The notes under the pieces were generated by a model. That model searched no databases, was not told the DNA's origin, and saw only the letters and a list, made by a program, of their open reading frames with translations. A stretch of DNA of 26,968 nucleotides. Origin: Streptomyces sp. NRRL F-4489 (lineage in GTDB: Bacteria > Actinomycetota > Actinomycetes > Streptomycetales > Streptomycetaceae). The translations under genes were made by a program, and so were the position numbers. Positions 1 through 9,641 of the stretch are shown here, one piece after another. The stretch covers positions 1 through 26,968 of the forward strand of contig NZ_LLZI01000282.1 of NCBI RefSeq assembly GCF_001509485.1. The letters are read 5' to 3'. Each line of letters starts with the position of its first letter. Positions within the stretch are counted from its first letter, which is position 1.

Positions 1-74
1 CCCCCACCCTCGGCTACACCCGCCCCCACTTCACCAGCCCGGACTACGGCGGCCCGGAACACCGGCCGGAGTAG
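1..74 (+). CDS. C-terminal end of an unidentified protein (partial)
   Basis: An open frame enters from the left edge and stops at TAG 72-74, giving 23 residues ending in GGPEHRPE. All but one codon end in G or C, as expected for coding DNA in this genome, and a strong hairpin lies just downstream. The fragment is too short to identify. The gene converges on thiC. Confidence 0.6.
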   Translation, partial: PTLGYTRPHFTSPDYGGPEHRPE

Positions 75-111
75 GCACTCGGGGCCTGACCTCCGGTTGT
101 GCTGCGCAGCC

Positions 112-157
112 GGCGACCGGGCGGCGCGGACCACTCGGCCCGCCCCGCCCGGTCGCC
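112..157. terminator. Bidirectional terminator hairpin between convergent genes
   Basis: Positions 112-124 and 145-157 form a perfect 13-bp GC-rich inverted repeat (left arm GGCGACCGGGCGG) around a 20-nt loop. It lies between the end of the + strand partial gene and the end of thiC on the minus strand. There is no U-tract, which is usual for streptomycete terminators. Termination is inferred from structure and position. Confidence 0.65.
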
Positions 158-178
158 CGGTGGGTACCGCTCAGCCGC

Positions 179-2125
<1,947 letters not shown>

Positions 2126-2147
2126 CCGCGATTGCAAAGGTGGCACC

Positions 2148-2175
2148 ACGGTAGCGGCCGGTACGGCAGTGTGAA
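2148..2175 (-). promoter_or_regulatory. Possible thiC promoter
   Basis: Reading the minus strand, TTCACA (+ 2170-2175) and TACCGT (+ 2148-2153) are separated by 16 nt and lie about 25 nt upstream of the aptamer. They are a weak but correctly placed match to a housekeeping promoter. This is inferred from position and a partial consensus only. Confidence 0.3.
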
Positions 2176-2209
2176 CAGGGGGCCCACCGCTTCTTGCGAT
2201 GATCGGGCG

Positions 2210-3631
2210 GTGAGCCCTCCCGAAGACCGGCACTCCTCCGACGCTCCCGCGCGCCCGCACGGCCACGGTCACAGCCATGGCCACAGCCATGGCCACGGGC
2301 CGGCCGCACCCGTCTCCCGGCATCTGCGCACCGTCATCGCCGCGGTCCTGATCCCGTTCGCGGCCGCGGTGGCGGTCGGTCTGCTCGTTCTCTGGCCCGG
2401 CGGCGCGCCCCCGCACCAGCCGTCCGGAGTGGGCTTCGACCAGCCGACCGAGAAGGCCCGGGTGGTCACCGTCGAGGAGGTCGACTGCGCTGCGGTGCAC
2501 GCCGAACAGCAGCCGCAGCAGCCCGGACCGGGCGGCCGGGCACCGTCCGCGGGAGCTTCCGAGAACAAGCCCTGCGAGCAGGCGACGATCAAGGTCACGA
2601 CGGGGAAGAACGCCGGGCGGACCTTCACGACGGTGGTGACGCCGGACGCGCTGCGGCGCTACACGACCGGCCAGGACGTGGTCGTCTCCTACTCCCCCAA
2701 GGCGCCCAAGGAACTCCAGTACGCGGTGAGCGATGTCGACCGGACCGTCCCGATGTGGGTCCTGGCCGCGATTTTCGCCGCCGCGGTCGTGGTCATCGGA
2801 CGGCTGCGCGGGGTGCTGGCGCTGGTCGCGCTGGCGGTGAGCTTCGGGCTGCTGACGCTGTTCATCCTCCCGGCGATCCTCCAGGGCTCCGATCCGCTCC
2901 TGGTGGCGGTGGTCGGCGGCAGCGCGATCATGCTCGTCGCGCTCTACCTGTGCCATGGGCTGACCGCCCGTACGTCGGTGGCGGTGCTGGGCACGCTCGC
3001 CTCGCTGCTGCTCATCGGCCTGCTGGGTTCGGTGTTCACCGGCTGGGCGCTGCTGACCGGGAACACCGACGACACGACCGGGCTGGTGCACGGGCTGTAC
3101 CCGGACATCGAGATCCGCGGGCTGCTGCTGGCGGGGATCATCATCGGTTCGCTGGGCGTCCTCGACGATGTGACGGTGACTCAGACCGCCGCCGTCTGGG
3201 AGCTGAAGGAGGCGGACCCGGCGGCAGGCTGGCGCACGCTGTACGGCGCCGCGATGCGGATCGGGCGGGACCACATCGCGTCCGTGGTGAACACCCTGGT
3301 GATGGCCTACGCGGGCGCCGCGCTGCCGTTGCTGCTGCTGTTCTCGATCGCGCGGAGCAGTGTCGGGACGGTGGCCACGAGCGAGGTGGTGGCGGAGGAG
3401 ATCGTCCGCACGCTGGTGGGCAGCATCGGGCTGGTCGCCTCGGTGCCGGTGACCACGCTGCTGGCGGCGCTGGTGGTCTCGGCGGACCGCCCGGGACCGG
3501 ACGGCGCCCGGGCGGCGCGGTCGGGCCCCGGCGGAGGCGGCCGGCGCGCGGGGCAGGGGCGGCGGGCGGTGCCGGGGCAACGCGCGGGGCTCGGGCGACG
3601 GGTGGGGCGGGGTCGGCGCCGTAAGCACTGA
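2210..3631 (+). CDS. YibE/F-like multi-pass membrane protein with a His-rich N-terminus
   Basis: The product resembles the YibE/F family of bacterial membrane proteins, whose transport role is poorly defined. From GTG 2210 it has 473 residues: a cytoplasmic HGHGHSHGHSHGHG tract (17-30), a first membrane segment (about 41-63), an exported-looking domain with two cysteines (Cys93, Cys122), then about seven hydrophobic segments including LLLAGIIIGSLGVLDDVTVTQ, and a basic Gly/Arg-rich tail. An in-frame ATG at 2132 would add 26 residues, but their codons lack the G/C third-base bias and overlap the presumed thiC promoter, so GTG is preferred; no clear ribosome site supports either. The His tract, encoded partly by a tandem 12-bp repeat (2270-2293), suggests metal binding, which is inference. 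Confidence 0.85.
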   Translation: MSPPEDRHSSDAPARPHGHGHSHGHSHGHGPAAPVSRHLRTVIAAVLIPFAAAVAVGLLVLWPGGAPPHQPSGVGFDQPTEKARVVTVEEVDCAAVHAEQQPQQPGPGGRAPSAGASENKPCEQATIKVTTGKNAGRTFTTVVTPDALRRYTTGQDVVVSYSPKAPKELQYAVSDVDRTVPMWVLAAIFAAAVVVIGRLRGVLALVALAVSFGLLTLFILPAILQGSDPLLVAVVGGSAIMLVALYLCHGLTARTSVAVLGTLASLLLIGLLGSVFTGWALLTGNTDDTTGLVHGLYPDIEIRGLLLAGIIIGSLGVLDDVTVTQTAAVWELKEADPAAGWRTLYGAAMRIGRDHIASVVNTLVMAYAGAALPLLLLFSIARSSVGTVATSEVVAEEIVRTLVGSIGLVASVPVTTLLAALVVSADRPGPDGARAARSGPGGGGRRAGQGRRAVPGQRAGLGRRVGRGRRRKH

Positions 3632-3695
3632 GCGGGGCGAGGGCGGGAGCGGGGGAGTGGCGGGGGCACGGAAGCGAGCAGGCGCGGGCAGCGGT

Positions 3696-3711
3696 GGCCG
3701 GCGTACCGGCC
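3696..3711. terminator. Small hairpin between convergent genes
   Basis: GGCCGG (3696-3701) and CCGGCC (3706-3711) form a 6-bp stem with a CGTA loop, between the ends of the yibE/F-like gene and ssgA. It could terminate both transcripts, but it is short and has no U-tract. Confidence 0.35.
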
Positions 3712-3760
3712 GGGTGGGGCGGTGGCGGCACAGTGCGGGTGGGCCGGCGGGCGGCCGGGG

Positions 3761-4183
3761 TCAGCCGGCCGGGGCCTCGGTCAGAATGCGGTCCAGGGCG
3801 GCCTCCAGGGTGTCGCAGACCTCTTCCTTGCCGAGCGGGACCAGCCGGTCCGTACGGTCCAGGAAGGCGATCAGCGGTGCCACGCCGGCCCGGAAGAGGG
3901 CCCGCTCGGCGCCGACCTGGAGGCTGATGTAGACGTCGCCGAGATGCTCGGTGGAGGTGGGCTCGACCCGGACGTCGCCCTCGCCGGCCGGCCGGCTGAG
4001 CCCGTCCAGCAGCAGCTCCCGCCCGAACACCCAGGTCACCGGCGCGTCGCCGGGCAGGTCGAAGGTGAGCCGGACGGCGTAGGGATCGGCGCTGTCGAAA
4101 TCCAGCTCGACCGGGATCCGGAAGGCGAGCTCCTCCGAGACGAGGAAGCTCATGATCACTTCTGCCTGAACCGTGTCGTTCAT
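3761..4183 (-). CDS. ssgA: Sporulation-specific cell division protein SsgA
   Basis: SsgA is the founding member of the actinomycete-specific SALP family. It stimulates sporulation septation and marks sites of septum and branch formation in Streptomyces. The 140-residue product contains the family hallmarks SFLVSEELAFRIPVEL, DPYAVRLTFDLPGDAPVTW, FGRELLLDGL, LQVGAERALFRAG, and IAFLDRTDRLVPLG. The chosen ATG (4181-4183) gives MNDTVQAEV, like the S. griseus protein as recalled, and has GAGG just upstream with short spacing. A second in-frame ATG at 4151-4153 gives MSFLV, the start remembered for S. coelicolor. It sits directly downstream of ssgR in the same direction; the 104-bp gap is the expected SsgR-dependent promoter region. 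Confidence 0.96.
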   Translation of the reverse strand: MNDTVQAEVIMSFLVSEELAFRIPVELDFDSADPYAVRLTFDLPGDAPVTWVFGRELLLDGLSRPAGEGDVRVEPTSTEHLGDVYISLQVGAERALFRAGVAPLIAFLDRTDRLVPLGKEEVCDTLEAALDRILTEAPAG

Positions 4184-4287
4184 CAACCTCTGCCCCGCAC
4201 TTGATCGCAGATGGCCGGGAATCGCCCCCGGACGCCCTAGTGACGCCATCGTCGGCCACCTCCCAGCAGATCACAAGGAGTGAGTTT

Positions 4288-5064
4288 TCAGATACTGATA
4301 GAGAAGGCGAGTGTCGTTAGCACCGTCTCCGCCATATTGCGTAGTCGATCCGTAACGGCTTGCAATCGGCGCACTTCGTCGGCGGGAAGGGACACCGCCA
4401 GCGTCGCGGCGACCGAGCCGACCCGGATCGGGATGGCCGAACACACCGTGCCCAGGGCATATTCCTGCCGGTCGTACGCGACCTGGCCGCGACGCACCGT
4501 AGCCAGCCGGGTCAGCAGATCGTCCTCCGAGCGGACCGAGAACGGCGTTATCGACTGCACGGGATAGCGGGTCAGATGCTCTTTGCGGGCCGTCTCGTCG
4601 AGCTGCGCCAGCAGGCACTGGCCGATCGCGTGGGTGTGCGCGGTGGAGCGGAAATCGGCCCACTCCTCGACCGGCGGCCGGGCCGGATCGTCGGTTATGG
4701 CGACAACCTCGACCTCGCCCTCGCGGTAGACGGCGAAGTAGACGGCGGCGCCCAGCCGGCGGCCGGCCAGGGCGAGGGTGTCGGCGAGCTGCCGGCGCTG
4801 GCGCCGCCGGGCCCCCGCCCGGCCGATGCACTCGGCCCCCTCGCCGATCACGAAGACGCCGTTCTCCCGGCGCAGATAGCCCTCGTGCGTCAGCGTCCGC
4901 AGCAGGTGGTAGGCGGTGGGCAGCGGCAGCTGGGCCTCTCGGGCCAGTTGCTTGGCGGGCGCCCCGCCGGTGTGCGCGGCCACCGCTTCCAGGAGGCGCA
5001 GCGCCCGCTGCACCGACCCGATCAGGGTGGGGTGCGAGCCGGACGCGCCGTTGCCGATCGCCAT
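4288..5064 (-). CDS. ssgR: IclR-family regulator SsgR, activator of ssgA
   Basis: This 258-residue protein has an N-terminal winged helix (about 14-75: IGSVQRALRLLEAVAAH then LPLPTAYHLLRTLTHEGYL) and a C-terminal IclR effector domain (about 85-255) with HAIGQCLLAQLD and QEYALGTVCSAIPIRVG. Known SsgR is needed for ssgA transcription in S. coelicolor, and its gene lies immediately upstream of ssgA, as here. The ATG at 5062-5064 follows a G-rich ribosome site (CTGGGGG). Longer frames upstream read into poorly conserved sequence. No TTA codon was seen. Confidence 0.93.
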   Translation of the reverse strand: MAIGNGASGSHPTLIGSVQRALRLLEAVAAHTGGAPAKQLAREAQLPLPTAYHLLRTLTHEGYLRRENGVFVIGEGAECIGRAGARRRQRRQLADTLALAGRRLGAAVYFAVYREGEVEVVAITDDPARPPVEEWADFRSTAHTHAIGQCLLAQLDETARKEHLTRYPVQSITPFSVRSEDDLLTRLATVRRGQVAYDRQEYALGTVCSAIPIRVGSVAATLAVSLPADEVRRLQAVTDRLRNMAETVLTTLAFSISI

Positions 5065-5525
5065 CGCCAACCCCCAGGTCCGAGCACCGTGGTCCCGCGG
5101 CCGCGCGTCTCCCTGGACGTCCGCCACGACGCCCGGCCCGAGCACTCGGTATTTTCCGGAACGTCAGCATCCGGAAGACGCCTGCGCTCCGCACTTTAGC
5201 CGGGAGGCTCCTCATACGGAGCCGGAAGGCCGGGAGCTGCCCTGCCATCGCCCGCTCCCCTTGCTCGCCTGCCCCTGGGCGCCGGGCCGCACACGCCCGC
5301 TGAACTGGCCGTACTCCCCGACGCGCCGGCCGTCACAGGGCGGTGGGCTGGGGCCGTTCCGAACCGCGTTCGACTCCCCGGGGACGGAGTGTCGGCGGGC
5401 GGCCCGGAAGGGCGGGGCGTACGCACCACGCACCCCCGGAACGCCGGACGCCCTGTCCCGGCGGGCGGGTCAGGGCGTCATCGGACGGTGCGGGCCGGAC
5501 CGGGCCGGCCGGTCAGGGCCTCGGC
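5065..5525. other. Intergenic region upstream of ssgR
   Basis: No credible gene was found in these 461 bp. The open frames have poor codon bias and no ribosome sites. The region should hold the ssgR promoter and the 3' end of the next minus-strand transcript. A short GACCGG/CCGGTC hairpin at 5498-5514 just beyond the stop at 5526 is a weak terminator candidate. Confidence 0.5.
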
Positions 5526-5750
5526 CTACCAGTCGCTCTTGGACGAGGAGGACGAGGAGCCGTTGAACCTGCGCACGAGATAGATGACACCGGCGATCAG
5601 CGCCGCCGCGATCAGCACCTTGAAGAGCAGGCTGATCAGGAAGCCGAGGGCGGTGGCGAGCAGCCCGCCGAAGACCACGATCAGGATGACGGGCACCACA
5701 ACCCAGGTGACCCACCACGGAATGCCTGCGAGTATCCCCTTACCAGCCAC
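5526..5750 (-). CDS. Small membrane protein, DUF5326-like
   Basis: This 74-residue protein is almost entirely two membrane segments (about 10-32 and 36-60: WWVTWVVVPVILIVVFGGLL and LISLLFKVLIAAALIAGVIY), followed by a basic RRFN and a serine-rich tail SSSSSSKSDW. It resembles the short actinobacterial DUF5326 proteins, which have no assigned role. The GTG start at 5748-5750 is used because no ATG is in frame. The same position near ssgR and ptpA is remembered for other streptomycetes. Confidence 0.75.
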   Translation of the reverse strand: MAGKGILAGIPWWVTWVVVPVILIVVFGGLLATALGFLISLLFKVLIAAALIAGVIYLVRRFNGSSSSSSKSDW

Positions 5751-5947
5751 TGTTCTGCCCTGCTTTCTGTCTGCGTTGCCGGTCTCCGCCGCGCCGTGGC
5801 ACCGTCCGCGCCCCGCGCGTCCGCCGCTTCGCGTCCGGGGCTCTTCCCCTCCGCACCAACGATGCTAGGGCGCGCAAGGCCGCCGCGGGGGCCCGGCAGC
5901 CCCGGCTCACCCCTGAGCTGACCCTTACGGGTTCCGGGGTCCGTCCC

Positions 5948-6265
5948 TCAGCTTTCGGGTGGAGAAAAGACCACCACGACCCGGAGATCCTCGCTGATGT
6001 GGTGGAACTTGTGGGGTACCCCGGCGGGCACGTAGACCACGCTGCCGCGCGCCACCGACTCCGTCTCCGTCCCCACCGTGATCGCCCCGCGACCGCTCAC
6101 GACCAGGTAGACCTCGTCCTGGCGGTGCGGCTGCTGGGGGTCGACGGAGCCGGCGTCCAGCGCGTAGAGCCCCACCGACATGGTGCGCTCCCGGAGGAAC
6201 TGCAGATACGCGCCGTCGTTCGCGACCCGTTCCGCTTCAAGTTCATCCAGTCGGAAAGCCTTCAT
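5948..6265 (-). CDS. Small cupin-domain protein
   Basis: The 105-residue single-domain cupin has motif 1 PHRQDEVYLVVSGRG (about 46-60, with His47 and Glu51) and motif 2 PAGVPHKFHHI (about 80-90, with His85), the usual metal-binding residues of the beta-barrel. The substrate cannot be told. The ATG at 6263-6265 has GAGAGG about 10 nt upstream and gives MKAFRLDELE. It diverges from the holin-like gene with only 48 bp between start codons, so the two promoters are back to back. A longer frame running to 7246 is antisense shadow of ptpA. Confidence 0.85.
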   Translation of the reverse strand: MKAFRLDELEAERVANDGAYLQFLRERTMSVGLYALDAGSVDPQQPHRQDEVYLVVSGRGAITVGTETESVARGSVVYVPAGVPHKFHHISEDLRVVVVFSPPES

Positions 6266-6313
6266 CCCGTTCGCACCTCTCACCGGTTCGCAGTCGTCTG
6301 CGACGATCTCACC

Positions 6314-6691
6314 ATGAAGCATTTCCTGGTCAAGACGCTCGCCAACGCCGCGGCCCTGGCCGTGGCCATCTGGTTGCTGAACGGCATCACGCTCACCGGT
6401 GAGAACACCGGCCGCAAGGTGCTCACGCTGATCCTGGTGGCGCTGATCTTCGGGCTGGTCAACTTCCTGGTCAAGCCCGTGGTGAAGGTGCTCTCGTTCC
6501 CCCTCTTCATCCTCACGCTCGGCCTGATCACGCTGGTCGTCAACGCGCTGATGCTGCTGCTGACCTCCTGGCTCGCCGGCAAGGCCGACCTCGCGTTCCA
6601 TGTGGACGGCTTCTGGACGGCCCTGCTCGGCGGCGTGATCGTCTCGATCGTCGCCTGGGCGATGCATGTGATCCTCCCCGACAAGGACTGA
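6314..6691 (+). CDS. Phage holin family 4-like membrane protein
   Basis: This 125-residue protein has four hydrophobic segments (about 4-25, 31-50, 57-84, and 95-120) and the family signature VALIFGLVNFLVKPVVKVLS. Proteins of this family are widespread chromosomal membrane proteins named for weak similarity to holins; there is no sign of prophage here. The ATG at 6314 is chosen because the longer frame overlaps the cupin gene. It ends 3 nt before the ptpA start, so co-transcription with ptpA is expected. Confidence 0.85.
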   Translation: MKHFLVKTLANAAALAVAIWLLNGITLTGENTGRKVLTLILVALIFGLVNFLVKPVVKVLSFPLFILTLGLITLVVNALMLLLTSWLAGKADLAFHVDGFWTALLGGVIVSIVAWAMHVILPDKD

Positions 6692-6694
6692 CGC

Positions 6695-7261
6695 TTGACC
6701 TCCCCGTACCGCGTCTGCTTCGTCTGCACCGGCAACATCTGCCGCTCGCCGATGGCCGAGTCCGTCTTCCGCTCCCGGGTCGCCGAGGACGGGCTCGACG
6801 GGCTGGTCGAGACCGGCAGCGCCGGCACCGGCGGCTGGCACGAGGGCGAAGCGGCCGACCCCCGCACCCTCGCCGTCCTGCGCGCCGCCGGATATCCGTG
6901 CGCGCACACCGCCCGGCAGTTCCGCGCCTCCTGGTTCGCCCGCCTCGATCTCGTCATCGCCCTGGACTCCGGCCATCTGCGCGAACTGCGCCGGCTCGCG
7001 CCGACGCCTGACGACGCCGCCAAGGTCCGCCTGCTGCGCTCGTACGCCGTCGGCGCCGGGCCGGTTACGGATCCCGCCGGACTCGACGTCCCCGATCCGT
7101 ACTACGGCGGCTACGCCGGATTCGAGGAGTGCCTGGACATGATCGAGACGGCCTGCGACGGCCTCCTGGAGGCGGTCCGCGCCGAGGTCACCTCCGGAAA
7201 CCCCGGGCCCGCCGAGCCCCGGCCGGGCCCGCACCGCCCCCACCACAAGGAGAGCGCATGA
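6695..7261 (+). CDS. ptpA: Low-molecular-weight protein tyrosine phosphatase PtpA
   Basis: The enzyme removes phosphate from protein phosphotyrosine through a cysteinyl-phosphate intermediate. The 188-residue product carries the P-loop CTGNICRS (Cys11 to Arg17, CX5R) and the general-acid motif DPYYGG (Asp134), both typical of the family. S. coelicolor PtpA, recalled as SCO3921, affects secondary metabolism. The start is a TTG at 6695-6697, 3 nt after the upstream stop; the frame before it is closed by family length and sequence (MTSPYRVCFVCTGN). Its stop overlaps the next start as ATGA (7258-7261), suggesting translational coupling. Confidence 0.93.
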   Translation: MTSPYRVCFVCTGNICRSPMAESVFRSRVAEDGLDGLVETGSAGTGGWHEGEAADPRTLAVLRAAGYPCAHTARQFRASWFARLDLVIALDSGHLRELRRLAPTPDDAAKVRLLRSYAVGAGPVTDPAGLDVPDPYYGGYAGFEECLDMIETACDGLLEAVRAEVTSGNPGPAEPRPGPHRPHHKESA

Positions 7262-8382
7262 CCGGCGATGGCACCCGCGCGGTACGGGCCGGCCTCCCCG
7301 AGCCGGAAGCCTGCGAAGCGGCCCTGCCCGGACCGGTGTTCGCCGCCCACTACCACCTCCCCGGCGAGGCCGCCGGCCCGTACACCTACGGCCGCGACAC
7401 CAACCCCACGTGGACCCGGCTGGAAGCCGCCATCGGCGAGCTGGAGTCCCCGGACGACCCCGCGCACACCGTCGCCTTCGCCTCCGGGATGGCGGCGATC
7501 AGCGCCGTGCTCTTCTCCCACCTGCGCACCGGTGACGCGGTGGTGCTGCCCGCCGACGGCTACCAGCTCCTGCCCGCCGTCCGCACCCGCCTGGAGAGCT
7601 ACGGCATCGAGGTCCGTACGGCACCCACCGCCGGCGACGCCCAGCTCGGCGTGCTGGACGGGGCCCGGCTGCTGTGGATCGAGACGCCCGCCAACCCCGG
7701 CCTCGACGTCTGCGACATCCGGCGGCTGGCCGACGCGGCCCACGCCCGGGGCGCCCTGGTCGCGGTCGACAACACCCTCGCCACCCCGCTCGGCCAGCGC
7801 CCGCTGGACCTCGGCGCGGATTTCTCGGTCGCCAGCGGCACCAAGGCGCTGACCGGCCACGGTGACGTCCTGCTCGGCTACGTCAGCACCCGGGACGCCG
7901 CGCAGGCCGACGCGGTCCGGCTGTGGCGCAAAACGGTCGGCGCGATCCCCGGCCCCATGGAGAGCTGGCTCGCCCACCGCTCACTCGCCACGCTGGCGCT
8001 GCGCGTCCGCCAGCAGGCGGCCGGCGCGCTGGCCCTGGCCACCGCGCTCTCCGAGCGCCCCGAGGTCACCGGGCTGCGCCACCCCGGTCTGCCCGCCGAC
8101 CCCGCGCACGCCCTCGCCGTCCGGCAGATGCTTCCCGGACGCTTCGGCTGCGTGGTGTCCTTCGCCCTCCCCGACCGCGCGCACGCCGAGCGGTTCCTGA
8201 CCGCGCTGACGCTGGTGGACAACGCGACCAGCTTCGGCGGCGTACGCTCCACCGCCGAGCGCCGCGCCCGCTGGGGCGGCGACGCGGTACCGGAGGGGTT
8301 CATCCGCTTCTCGGTCGGCGTCGAGGACCCCGAGGACCTGGTCGCGGACGTGGTGGCCGCGCTGGACGCGGCGCTGGGGTGA
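7258..8382 (+). CDS. PLP-dependent cystathionine gamma-synthase/lyase family enzyme
   Basis: The 374-residue product is a Cys/Met-metabolism PLP enzyme acting in transsulfuration or a related beta/gamma elimination. Visible motifs are YTYGRDTNPTW (42-52), the substrate-side Tyr and Arg region, VDNTLATP (170-177) with the PLP-contacting Asp171, and SGTKALTGHGD with the Schiff-base Lys196. The family consensus there is S-x-TKY-x-GHSD, so this copy is slightly divergent, and gamma-synthase, gamma-lyase and gamma-elimination activity cannot be separated. The ATG overlaps the ptpA stop and has AAGGAG upstream. A strong hairpin follows the gene at 8458-8494. Confidence 0.9.
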   Translation: MTGDGTRAVRAGLPEPEACEAALPGPVFAAHYHLPGEAAGPYTYGRDTNPTWTRLEAAIGELESPDDPAHTVAFASGMAAISAVLFSHLRTGDAVVLPADGYQLLPAVRTRLESYGIEVRTAPTAGDAQLGVLDGARLLWIETPANPGLDVCDIRRLADAAHARGALVAVDNTLATPLGQRPLDLGADFSVASGTKALTGHGDVLLGYVSTRDAAQADAVRLWRKTVGAIPGPMESWLAHRSLATLALRVRQQAAGALALATALSERPEVTGLRHPGLPADPAHALAVRQMLPGRFGCVVSFALPDRAHAERFLTALTLVDNATSFGGVRSTAERRARWGGDAVPEGFIRFSVGVEDPEDLVADVVAALDAALG

Positions 8383-8457
8383 CGCGGGCGGGGTGAGCCG
8401 AGCCGGCCGTACCTGCCCACGCGGCGCGAGACCGCAGGTGAGCGACCTACGGGTAAG

Positions 8458-8494
8458 GGCCGGCAGGGTATCCCCCCTCGTCACCCTGCCGGCC
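8458..8494 (+). terminator. Terminator hairpin after the ptpA operon
   Basis: GGCCGGCAGGGT (8458-8469) and ACCCTGCCGGCC (8483-8494) form a perfect 12-bp stem with a 13-nt loop, about 75 bp past the cystathionine-enzyme stop. There is no U-tract. It separates that operon from the parS pair and the LysR gene. Confidence 0.65.
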
Positions 8495-8533
8495 GGCGGT
8501 TCCAGGGTCGGTCCGGATGCGTCTCGGACCGAT

Positions 8534-8570
8534 GTTTCACGTGAAACGAGCCGCGTGTTTCACGTGAAAC
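8534..8570. other. Pair of parS sites upstream of the LysR gene
   Basis: Perfect GTTTCACGTGAAAC copies lie at 8534-8547 and 8557-8570, with centres 23 bp apart, almost the spacing of the pair at 2042/2064. They lie in the 309-bp intergenic region between a terminator hairpin and the LysR promoter region. Unlike the first pair, the flanking bases do not extend the inverted repeat. Confidence 0.9.
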
Positions 8571-8636
8571 GAACCGCTTTTACAAGGCTAGTTGACTGAG
8601 CGTCAGTGTCCAATCACGCTAGCGACACAGCCCTAT

Positions 8637-8650
8637 CGACAAATTTATCG
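8637..8650. promoter_or_regulatory. AT-rich near-palindrome upstream of the LysR gene
   Basis: CGACAAATTTATCG is palindromic except for one base pair. It is strikingly AT-rich for this genome and lies about 40 bp before the LysR start. LysR regulators usually bind interrupted dyads near their own gene, so this is a candidate autoregulatory site or -10 region. Confidence 0.3.
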
Positions 8651-8691
8651 TTGGCCCGCGACCAGGCTTCCAAGGGCGCAGGAGGTACGCG

Positions 8692-9588
8692 ATGGACCTG
8701 TCACTGCTGCGTACCTTCGTCACGGTCCACCGGGCCGGCTCCTTCACCCGGGCCGCGGCGCTGTTAGGGCTCTCCCAGCCCGCGGTGACCAGCCAGATCC
8801 GCACGCTGGAGCGGCAGTTGGGCCGCCCGCTCTTCGTACGCTGCGCCCGCGGCGTCACCGCGACCACCTTCGGCGACGAACTCGCCCACAAGGCCGCGCC
8901 CCATCTCGACGCGCTCACCGAGATCACCGAGGCCGGCCTCGACCCGGACTCGCCCACCCGCACCCTCCACCTCGGCGGCCCGCCGGAGTTCACCGCCGAG
9001 CGCGCGTTACCCGCCCTCAGCCCGCTGATCGCCCAGGGCCTGTCCATACGGACCGCCTTCGGCGCCGCCGACGAGCTGCTGAACGGCCTGGCCGCCGGCC
9101 ACCACGATCTGACCGTGACCACCGCCCGCCCGCGCGGCGGCCTTCTCACCGCCACCCCGCTCTGCGACGAGGAACACGTCCTTATCGCCGCGCCGCGCTG
9201 GGCGGACCGGCTGGGCGGCCCCGACGGCCTGCGCGCCCGCGGTGTCCGCGCGCTGGACCCGGTCCCGCTCGTCGAGGTCCACGAGAGCCTGCCGCTGATC
9301 GCCCGCTACTGGGCCGCCGTCTTCGACGCCAAACCCACCGGCGCCGCAGCCGTCGTCGCCGGCGATCTGCGGGCGGTGCTGGCCTGCGTCACGGCGGGCG
9401 CGGGGCTGGCCGTGCTGCCCCGCTACCTGTGCGCCGAGGCGCTCGCCGGGGGCGCGGTGGTCGCCCTCCTCGACCCGCCGGTGCCCCCGCTGCGGACCTA
9501 CTTCCTGGCCGTACGGACCGGGACGCTGGGGCTGCCGCACATCGCGCGGGCGCACGAGTGGCTGCTGCGCACCGCCGCGGACTGGTGA
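8692..9588 (+). CDS. LysR-family transcriptional regulator with two TTA codons
   Basis: The 298-residue protein has the LysR N-terminal winged helix (about 1-60: LLRTFVTVHRAGSFTRAAAL, LSQPAVTSQIRTLERQLG) and a C-terminal effector-binding domain (about 88-290) containing LAVLPRYLCAEAL. The ATG has an excellent AGGAGG site 6 nt upstream. Two leucines are encoded by TTA, at 8764-8766 and 9007-9009. In Streptomyces this rare codon needs the developmental tRNA BldA, so translation is probably limited to late growth. The nearest downstream gene is a Nudix hydrolase, but no target can be assigned. Confidence 0.93.
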   Translation: MDLSLLRTFVTVHRAGSFTRAAALLGLSQPAVTSQIRTLERQLGRPLFVRCARGVTATTFGDELAHKAAPHLDALTEITEAGLDPDSPTRTLHLGGPPEFTAERALPALSPLIAQGLSIRTAFGAADELLNGLAAGHHDLTVTTARPRGGLLTATPLCDEEHVLIAAPRWADRLGGPDGLRARGVRALDPVPLVEVHESLPLIARYWAAVFDAKPTGAAAVVAGDLRAVLACVTAGAGLAVLPRYLCAEALAGGAVVALLDPPVPPLRTYFLAVRTGTLGLPHIARAHEWLLRTAADW

Positions 9589-9641
9589 CGGGGCCGCGGG
9601 ACAGGGGTTTCACCCGCCGGTGTCTGCGGCATCTGTCCCCT

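Noticed and set aside
6314..6691. Prophage remnant suggested by the holin-like gene
   Set aside because: No other phage gene is nearby and the family is a normal chromosomal membrane protein at a conserved locus.
5948..7246. 432-residue minus-strand frame containing the cupin
   Set aside because: Only the last 105 codons are real; the rest is antisense to the holin-like and ptpA genes.
8393..8599. Small + strand frame before the LysR gene with VSRET and FHVKR
   Set aside because: It is read through the terminator hairpin and the two parS sites and has no ribosome site.
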